This document shows positions 13,772 to 18,653 of a stretch of DNA of 18,653 nucleotides, one piece after another. Position 1 is the stretch's first letter, and each line of letters opens with the position of its first letter. A program made the translations under genes and the position numbers. Source of the DNA: Lentisphaerota bacterium (GTDB lineage Bacteria; Verrucomicrobiota; Kiritimatiellia; RFP12; UBA3636); assembly GCA_022837245.1 (NCBI GenBank), contig JALHHX010000028.1, forward strand, positions 1 through 18,653, given 5' to 3'. Under the pieces are notes generated by a model. It made no database searches. It saw only the letters and a list, made by a program, of their open reading frames with translations, and was not told the DNA's origin.

Positions 13772-15799
13772 CTAGGGAGAATCGGCCGTGGCCTCGACAG
13801 CATTCGTAGCACCCGTGCTCATGGAGGCACGCAAAACATCGGCCGAAAGACCGGCCGACGCCTCCAGCGCTGAGCGCACGACATCGGCGTCTTCGGGTCT
13901 GCTCATGATACGCGGCGTGACGAAAATGAGGATGTTCGACTTCGTGACCGATCTTGAGTCCCATCGGAACAACCAACCTAGCAACGGGATGTCGCCGAGA
14001 ATGGGGATCTTTTTTGTCACTTCGGTGTCGTCGTTGCGCGTGAGGCCAGCGATCACGATCGTCTGGCCGTCGGCAACGGTCATAGTTGTCTTTACCATGC
14101 GCTTTGAAATCGTGGGCACGTAAGCGGTGCCGGAGGCCGCGCCGGAATCTGTCACGGCTTCGATGCTCGGCTCAAGCTCCACACGAACAAGGCCGCCGGG
14201 GATGATGTGCGGCGTCATGTTGACCTTTACCCCGACGTCCATTCGCGTTATGTTCTGGATAAAGTCGCGATCCGCACCGGATCCTTGCACGGTAGATTCC
14301 AAGATGCCGATGTTGTCCACGATCGCGACCTCCGCTGAATGGTTGTTCTGGGCGCCGAGGGAAGTGTCGGAAAGGATTTTCACGCGGTTGTTCTGGCGTA
14401 TCAGGTCGAGGTTGAAGATTGCTGGATAGTCTGCCACGAGATTGCCGTCGGCGTCGAGATGCGAGCCGTGCGCAATGCCGAAAGTCAGTCCGCGGCCGAA
14501 CATGCCGGCCGCCATGTCGGCCATGGAGACCACGGCACCCGAGACGTTCGGGCGTGTGCCGCCGGCGAACTGCGTGTCGCCCTTCGAATCTGGCGCGTTT
14601 AGCGCCGTCATCTCCACTCCGAGCGTCTCCGCGTCGCCATCTGAAACTTCTGCGATAAGCACCGAGATATGAACCTGCTGAGGCATCACATCGAGTGATT
14701 CAACCAGTCGCCGCACTTCGAGAAAATCCTCCGGCGCGGCGTCCACGAGCAGCGCGTTGTTCGACGGCACTGCCTCTACCGACACCTTGCGCCTTGCACC
14801 AGCTCCAACGTTCTGGACTGCGGATTTTTCGAGGAGTGCCGTAACGTTTTTGGCGACGTCCTCAGCCTTGATGTAGCTGAGCAAGATTGCGTTAAGCGCG
14901 TTGCGCCCGGTCGGTGCCGGCACGTCCATCTCCGCGACGAGGAGTTTGACCTGCTCGACCTGGCGGGGAGTACCTGTGACTATGAGCCTGTTCGCGTGTT
15001 CGGCAGGGACGATCGTCGGCGGTCGCATGGCGGAGGCGGCAGCGGATTCGCCGGGCGCTGGCGGGATGCGGTCGAGCAGCTGATATGCGCGCGACGGATT
15101 GTCGGAATACGCGGCAGAAAGTTGCTGTGCGAGGCTGACGGCGTCGGCGTGTTGGAGCGGAAGCACCTCCATAACACGCGCCATGCCTGGTTTGTCGAGC
15201 TGGCGCACCAGCTCCTCGACGCGCGCGATCGCATCGGCAGTGTCGGTTATTATCAGGTGGTTAGTCTCATCAAGCGCACTGACTGAATCCTTGCGCTGAA
15301 GATGGGATTCGAGCATCTTGCGCATTTCGCTCGCGGTGACGTGGTTGAGTTGCATTATGCGGGTGATCAGTCCGAACTGCGGGGATTCATCGCCATCCCC
15401 CACTACGGTGCCCATGCCCATGGCGCGATCCGGCAACTTGACCACGCGGTTGATCTCATCTTCCGTGACGACGGTGAATCCGGACGATTCCAGCACCGCC
15501 ACAAAGAGCGGGAATGCCGATTCGCGCGACACTTTGGGCGAAACGACGGTTATTTTGCCCGCCACGTCGTCCGCCACAACAAACCTCTTGCCCGTGAATT
15601 CACCGACGAGCTGCGTGAAGACGCGCACGTCCACCTGTTCGAAATTAAACAGGATGAAGTCCTCGCCGATCGCCGGTTCGGAGGCGCCATTTTGAAACGC
15701 CGGACTCGTCTGAGCCTGCGCCGCAAGGATCCCAAGCCCCACAGCCGCAAAGGCCGCAGTGGCATAGGCTCTGAATGCACGGGAGAGTTTAAATTTCAT
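13772..15799 (-). CDS. gspD: GspD-type outer-membrane secretin
   Basis: A 675-residue subunit of the multimeric outer-membrane channel of type II secretion or a related pilus system. It has a signal peptide (1-30, ending AAQAQ). An N0-like domain (48-120) begins FILFNFEQVDVRVF. N1 to N3 repeats span about 145-372, with a Pro/Ala-rich insert near 245-262 in N2. The secretin core (373-633) starts VHISVLIAEVSDGDAETLG. It has the hallmark late segment IPILGDIPLLGWLF (598-611) and ends TKSNILIFVTPRIM. A 42-residue tail follows, with no obvious pilotin-binding domain. ATG 15799 overlaps the lpxA TGA in an ATGA junction. Further upstream, frame continuation is only lpxA read in another frame. No other secretion genes are in the window, so the partner ATPase and pseudopilins must be elsewhere. 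A type IV pilus PilQ role is less likely by domain layout. Confidence 0.92.
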   Translation of the reverse strand: MKFKLSRAFRAYATAAFAAVGLGILAAQAQTSPAFQNGASEPAIGEDFILFNFEQVDVRVFTQLVGEFTGKRFVVADDVAGKITVVSPKVSRESAFPLFVAVLESSGFTVVTEDEINRVVKLPDRAMGMGTVVGDGDESPQFGLITRIMQLNHVTASEMRKMLESHLQRKDSVSALDETNHLIITDTADAIARVEELVRQLDKPGMARVMEVLPLQHADAVSLAQQLSAAYSDNPSRAYQLLDRIPPAPGESAAASAMRPPTIVPAEHANRLIVTGTPRQVEQVKLLVAEMDVPAPTGRNALNAILLSYIKAEDVAKNVTALLEKSAVQNVGAGARRKVSVEAVPSNNALLVDAAPEDFLEVRRLVESLDVMPQQVHISVLIAEVSDGDAETLGVEMTALNAPDSKGDTQFAGGTRPNVSGAVVSMADMAAGMFGRGLTFGIAHGSHLDADGNLVADYPAIFNLDLIRQNNRVKILSDTSLGAQNNHSAEVAIVDNIGILESTVQGSGADRDFIQNITRMDVGVKVNMTPHIIPGGLVRVELEPSIEAVTDSGAASGTAYVPTISKRMVKTTMTVADGQTIVIAGLTRNDDTEVTKKIPILGDIPLLGWLFRWDSRSVTKSNILIFVTPRIMSRPEDADVVRSALEASAGLSADVLRASMSTGATNAVEATADSP

Positions 15800-16569
15800 C
15801 TTATAACGCCGCGTTGGCTTGTTTTGAAGAAATCCACGAGATGCGCGAGCTCGGGCGTGTGGGGGAGGTCGGATTCCATCTTGGCGATCGCGTCGGTCAC
15901 ATTGAGGCCTGATCTGTAAAATGCCTTGTACGCAGACTTTATCGCGTCGCGCGCCTCTTCCGAGAAACCGCGCCGTGTAAGACCAACGATGTTTACGCCT
16001 CTGACTTCGGCGGGCGTCCCAGCGATGATCATATAGGGCGGAGCATCCTGGAGAATGACCGTCGCGGGTGCGATCATGGCATGGCATCCGATCCGGCAGA
16101 ACTGGTGCACGCCGCACAGACCGCTGATCGTGGCGTGCTCCTCGATGTGGACCTCGCCTGCGAAGCTGGTGCTGTTGGACACTATGATGTGGTCGTCCAA
16201 AACGCACCCATGGGCCACGTGGCAGTACGCCATAAGCAGGCAATCGGCGCCGACCTTTGTCACCTCTCCGTCACGAGTGCCACAGTTCACGGTCACATAC
16301 TCGCGCATCACCGTGCGCGGACCGATCTCGACATAAGTCGTGCCGCCGTCGTACTTGAGATCCTGCGTCTTGCCGCCGATATGCGCGAAGGGGTGCACCT
16401 CACAGCGCTCGCCGAGTTTCGTATGCCCGCTTATCATCGCGTGGCCGAAAATTTTACATCCATCGCCCAAAACGGCATCGGGGCCAATTACAGCATATGG
16501 GCCGATCTCCACGTCGGCACCCAGCACTGCGCCGTCTTCCACAATCGCGGTAGCATGAATTTTTCCCAT
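15796..16569 (-). CDS. lpxA: UDP-N-acetylglucosamine O-acyltransferase
   Basis: Catalyses the first step of lipid A synthesis: transfer of an (R)-3-hydroxyacyl chain from acyl carrier protein to the 3-OH of UDP-GlcNAc, in the cytoplasm. At 257 residues it is close to E. coli LpxA (262). Hexapeptide repeats of the left-handed beta helix run from IGPYAVIG to about residue 175. GGKTQDLKY (65-73), the catalytic His120 in HVAHG (E. coli His125), QDAPPYMIIAG (174-184) and GVNIVGLTRRGFS (191-203) are diagnostic. The C-terminal helical domain is complete. Aligning HAMIAPAT with E. coli HVMVGGCS puts Pro168 at the acyl-length ruler (E. coli Gly173). ATG 16569 was chosen because the fold begins there; it is 13 nt behind the fabZ stop. 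The end overlaps the secretin start by 4 nt. Confidence 0.96.
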   Translation of the reverse strand: MGKIHATAIVEDGAVLGADVEIGPYAVIGPDAVLGDGCKIFGHAMISGHTKLGERCEVHPFAHIGGKTQDLKYDGGTTYVEIGPRTVMREYVTVNCGTRDGEVTKVGADCLLMAYCHVAHGCVLDDHIIVSNSTSFAGEVHIEEHATISGLCGVHQFCRIGCHAMIAPATVILQDAPPYMIIAGTPAEVRGVNIVGLTRRGFSEEARDAIKSAYKAFYRSGLNVTDAIAKMESDLPHTPELAHLVDFFKTSQRGVIR

Positions 16570-16582
16570 TGGAACACCTACC

Positions 16583-17047
16583 TTATTTATCTGAAGGGAC
16601 TTCACCCCCATCCTTGGCCACGAGCATGAACATTAGTGTCGCCTCAGTGGCTATCTCGCCGTCCACCGTTACCACGCCGGACACCTTGGCCATGTTGCCG
16701 CGGCGCTTGAGCAGGGTTGTCTCTATGAGCAACTGGTCGCCGGGGCGGACCTGGCGGCGGAATTTGGCACTGTCGACAGAAGTGAGAAGCGTGTTGAATC
16801 CGGGGAGGTTCTCGTGCTGGCTCATCACCATGACGCCGCCCGCCTGCGCGATCATCTCGATCTGCAGGACTCCAGGCAAAACCGGGTAGTCCGGAAAATG
16901 CCCCTGGAAGAACGGCTCATTCATAGAAACGTTTTTAACGGCGATCTGATGTGAACCATCTTGATTCTCCAACACCTTGTCCACAAGCAGGAATGGGAAC
17001 CGGTGAGGTAAAAGCTTCATAATATGGTCTATGCCAAACGAATTCAT
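16583..17047 (-). CDS. fabZ: 3-hydroxyacyl-[acyl-carrier-protein] dehydratase
   Basis: Dehydrates (R)-3-hydroxyacyl-ACP to trans-2-enoyl-ACP in fatty-acid elongation, drawing on the same hydroxyacyl-ACP pool that LpxA uses. A complete 154-residue hot-dog protein. LLPHRFPFLLVD (12-23) and the active-site block GHFPDYPVLPGVLQIE contain catalytic His50 and Glu64, followed by AQAGG. The beta-sheet RRQVRPGDQLLIE is typical. It is a stand-alone FabZ, not fused to LpxC as in Bacteroidetes and some relatives. It is first in the fabZ-lpxA-gspD run. The leader (17048-17150) gave no convincing minus-strand promoter, so expression may come partly from further upstream. The ribosome-binding site is weak (AGAAAG). 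Identification is firm. Confidence 0.96.
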   Translation of the reverse strand: MNSFGIDHIMKLLPHRFPFLLVDKVLENQDGSHQIAVKNVSMNEPFFQGHFPDYPVLPGVLQIEMIAQAGGVMVMSQHENLPGFNTLLTSVDSAKFRRQVRPGDQLLIETTLLKRRGNMAKVSGVVTVDGEIATEATLMFMLVAKDGGEVPSDK

Positions 17048-17150
17048 GCGATTTTAACTTTCTGTACGTGCTATCGACTTGTTATAATTGCCCACTGCTT
17101 TGGGGCGGTTTTTAAACTGGACTGGATTGTAACAAAACCCGACTGCTGAT

Positions 17151-18653
17151 TCAAGAAGCGTTTATGGCCGTCTTGATGTCGTACAGGCTGCGAACAACGA
17201 GCCGCTGGCGGAATTCATGCTGCTTCATGCTGTTCACTGTCGAGACGTAGACCTCGACTGGCACGTCCGGCTCAAGGCAAAGGAAATTTCCGCTGAACTG
17301 CGCCTGCTCCCCGGGGATGTCCAGCCAAACCCAGAAAGCCGGCGCCGCCGCCGAGAGCGTGACGCGGAAAACCTCCTCGCCGTCAACAACGAAGGTGTCG
17401 TCTATATCCACCGCCAAGCGCGGATTCTCAAGCTCAAGATGTTTCGGCGGCGCGAACAGCACAAAGTCCGAGGCAATCGACTCTCCTTCCATATCCAGCA
17501 CGTACAACCAAATCATTACGGAGTTCTCACCGTAATGCTCCAACACCGACACCAGGTCGATCGAAACCGGCACGGCCGGATCGCGCCCGCGCGTTTCCAG
17601 ACTCATCTCCCCCTCGTCGAACACCATCCCGTTCATGCCCATTGCACGCCATTTGAGAAGCACGTCGCGCGGCACTGCCCCAAAATCCGATATGTGCACC
17701 TCGACCATGCCGTCGCCAAGCAACACCCCATGGACGGAAACCTCCGCGAGCGCCGCACGGGCCATGTAGTGGAGCGCTTTCCAACGGCCCGCGCTGTCGA
17801 TCGAGGATCCGTCAGCGTTCGCCCAGCAACTCGCGAACGGCTCCCACATCAAGCCGCTGCAAGACGGGTCGAGACGCCACTTCGCGATCTCGTCGCAAAC
17901 AAACGCCCCGTGCGCGATCTGACTCAGCCAAATCCAGTCGGAGAAGTTCGACGCCACGGGCCACTCCCAGACAATATCCGCGAGTATGGCCGACGCTCCG
18001 CGCGGGCCTGACACTCGGTCGTCCATGTCGGGGCCGTTGATCCATCGGCGGTTTTCCGGCAGGCTTTCTGTAAGCGTCTCAGGACACGGGAACGACATTT
18101 CTTCGCGCACGATGCGAAGGCCGTTGTTTTCATCCGGCTCAATCCCGGGCTCGTCAAACAGGCAGGCGTGATGCATAAGGCGGTAGGTCCCGCCCCCATC
18201 GTCGCCCGACGAATATATGCCGTCGACACCGAAAACAATCATGCCGGTCTCATCGCAGAGTTCCCAGAAAATATCGTTCTCGAAAGTGCCACCTTCCCAT
18301 ATCTTGAAGGCGTTCATGCCAGCGTCGGCAGCGCTGCCCACAAGGTAAATGTAATCCTCGCTGGTGAAGTGCGCCGGGAACAGCCCCGGGGGGATCCAGA
18401 CGCCTCCCTTGAGGAAAACCTCCCGCCCATTGCACTGCACAACCGCCTCCCCGTCGTCGCGCTCTACCACGATCAGCGAACGCAAGCCTATTCTGTCCAC
18501 GTGCCTGTCAAGCTCCACGCGGCCTGTGTTTCGCAGTGTCAGCGAGACTTTGTACAATGGCTGGGCCCCCATGCCGTTCGGCCACCAGAGCCGCGGCAAA
18601 TCTATGTCGCAGCTGCCGTCGAATATTCCCGCCGCTTGGTCGGGGATTCCGCA
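17151..18653 (-). CDS. GH2 beta-mannosidase-like protein, C-terminal 500 residues, degenerate catalytic domain (5' end outside window)
   Basis: The frame is open to the window edge, so the N-terminal sugar-binding domain is missing here. Partial residues 19-27 (LPRLWWPNG) and 50-60 (the immunoglobulin-like domain end) match GH2 beta-mannosidases. So do NGREVFLKGGVWIPP (75-89), NAFKIWEGGTFEND (114-127; family form RVWGGGxYE), FWELCDETGMIVFG (129-142), and a late block with SSIDSAGRWKALHY (283-296; family SSIDYYGRWKALHY). The stretch between the GG-E motif and the nucleophile region (possibly REEMSFP, 183-189) is only about 60 residues. The acid/base Asn-Glu motif expected there is not seen. 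The protein is probably non-catalytic or mechanistically altered, although the frame has no stop or obvious frameshift. C-terminal beta domains follow (about 300-495). Gene order with fabZ is same-strand with a 103-nt gap. Confidence 0.75.
   Translation of the reverse strand, partial: CGIPDQAAGIFDGSCDIDLPRLWWPNGMGAQPLYKVSLTLRNTGRVELDRHVDRIGLRSLIVVERDDGEAVVQCNGREVFLKGGVWIPPGLFPAHFTSEDYIYLVGSAADAGMNAFKIWEGGTFENDIFWELCDETGMIVFGVDGIYSSGDDGGGTYRLMHHACLFDEPGIEPDENNGLRIVREEMSFPCPETLTESLPENRRWINGPDMDDRVSGPRGASAILADIVWEWPVASNFSDWIWLSQIAHGAFVCDEIAKWRLDPSCSGLMWEPFASCWANADGSSIDSAGRWKALHYMARAALAEVSVHGVLLGDGMVEVHISDFGAVPRDVLLKWRAMGMNGMVFDEGEMSLETRGRDPAVPVSIDLVSVLEHYGENSVMIWLYVLDMEGESIASDFVLFAPPKHLELENPRLAVDIDDTFVVDGEEVFRVTLSAAAPAFWVWLDIPGEQAQFSGNFLCLEPDVPVEVYVSTVNSMKQHEFRQRLVVRSLYDIKTAINAS

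Noticed and set aside
15302..15919. 205-codon plus-strand open frame.
   Set aside because: Antisense to the secretin start and lpxA end; composition of a shadow frame.
15800..16243. The secretin frame stays open far upstream of 15799, giving an 823-residue version.
   Set aside because: The extension is lpxA read in another frame, is rich in Arg/His/Pro and precedes a clear signal peptide at 15799 with an ATGA junction.
17083..17088. Plus-strand TATAAT in the fabZ leader.
   Set aside because: It points away from fabZ, no plus-strand gene follows, and no -35 box is present.
17217..18011. 264-codon plus-strand open frame.
   Set aside because: It is antisense to the GH2-like gene, very Arg/His-rich, and typical of GC-rich shadow frames.
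1..18653. Mobile elements, CRISPR arrays, tRNA or rRNA genes.
   Set aside because: No transposase, integrase, regularly spaced repeats, or cloverleaf-like sequences were seen on either strand.

Overview
The window reads as a chromosomal segment of a Gram-negative-type bacterium, moderately GC-rich and densely coded. LpxA, FabZ and an outer-membrane secretin imply an LPS-bearing outer membrane. An exported SHD1-like protein, a membrane-anchored Hanks-type kinase, exported Sel1-repeat and CXXCXGXG proteins and two divergent glycoside hydrolases together suggest the PVC superphylum (Kiritimatiellota, Lentisphaerota or Verrucomicrobiota). That placement is an inference from gene content, not a phylogenetic result. 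No tRNA, rRNA, CRISPR array, transposase or integrase was seen.

Layout. (1) 1-1597, plus strand: the 3' part of a glucosamine-6-phosphate deaminase (nagB), a probable 53-codon small ORF fitted exactly behind it, and a PHP-domain phosphoesterase. (2) 1609-3944: a DeoR-family repressor (minus) divergent from a zinc-dependent sorbose-1-phosphate-reductase-like dehydrogenase (plus). They share a 296-bp intergenic region with two good sigma70-type promoters and two perfect 8-bp inverted repeats, so this looks like a locally regulated sugar or sugar-phosphate locus. (3) 4214-8713: an exported SHD1-domain protein (plus), convergent with and overlapping a GH42-like exported protein, which lies downstream of an exported Sel1-repeat protein with an unrecognised C-terminal domain (both minus). 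(4) 8913-11733, plus: an exported protein with 11 spaced CxxC motifs plus an N-terminal zinc ribbon, translationally coupled to a transmembrane Ser/Thr kinase. This pair is divergent from the Sel1 gene, and the three together are the best candidate here for an undescribed system. (5) 17047-11734, minus: a tight run fabZ-lpxA-gspD, then metY-purN after a 108-bp gap, joining fatty-acid and lipid A synthesis, an outer-membrane secretin, sulfur assimilation and purine synthesis. (6) 17151-18653, minus: the C-terminal part of a GH2 beta-mannosidase-like protein that seems to lack the catalytic acid/base segment.

Three convergent gene pairs (PHP/DeoR, SHD1/GH42-like, kinase/purN) meet with gaps of 11 nt, a 17-nt overlap and 0 nt. 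None has room for an intrinsic terminator between the genes. Good ribosome-binding sites (GGAGG) precede the kinase and purN. Several other starts have weak Shine-Dalgarno sequences.
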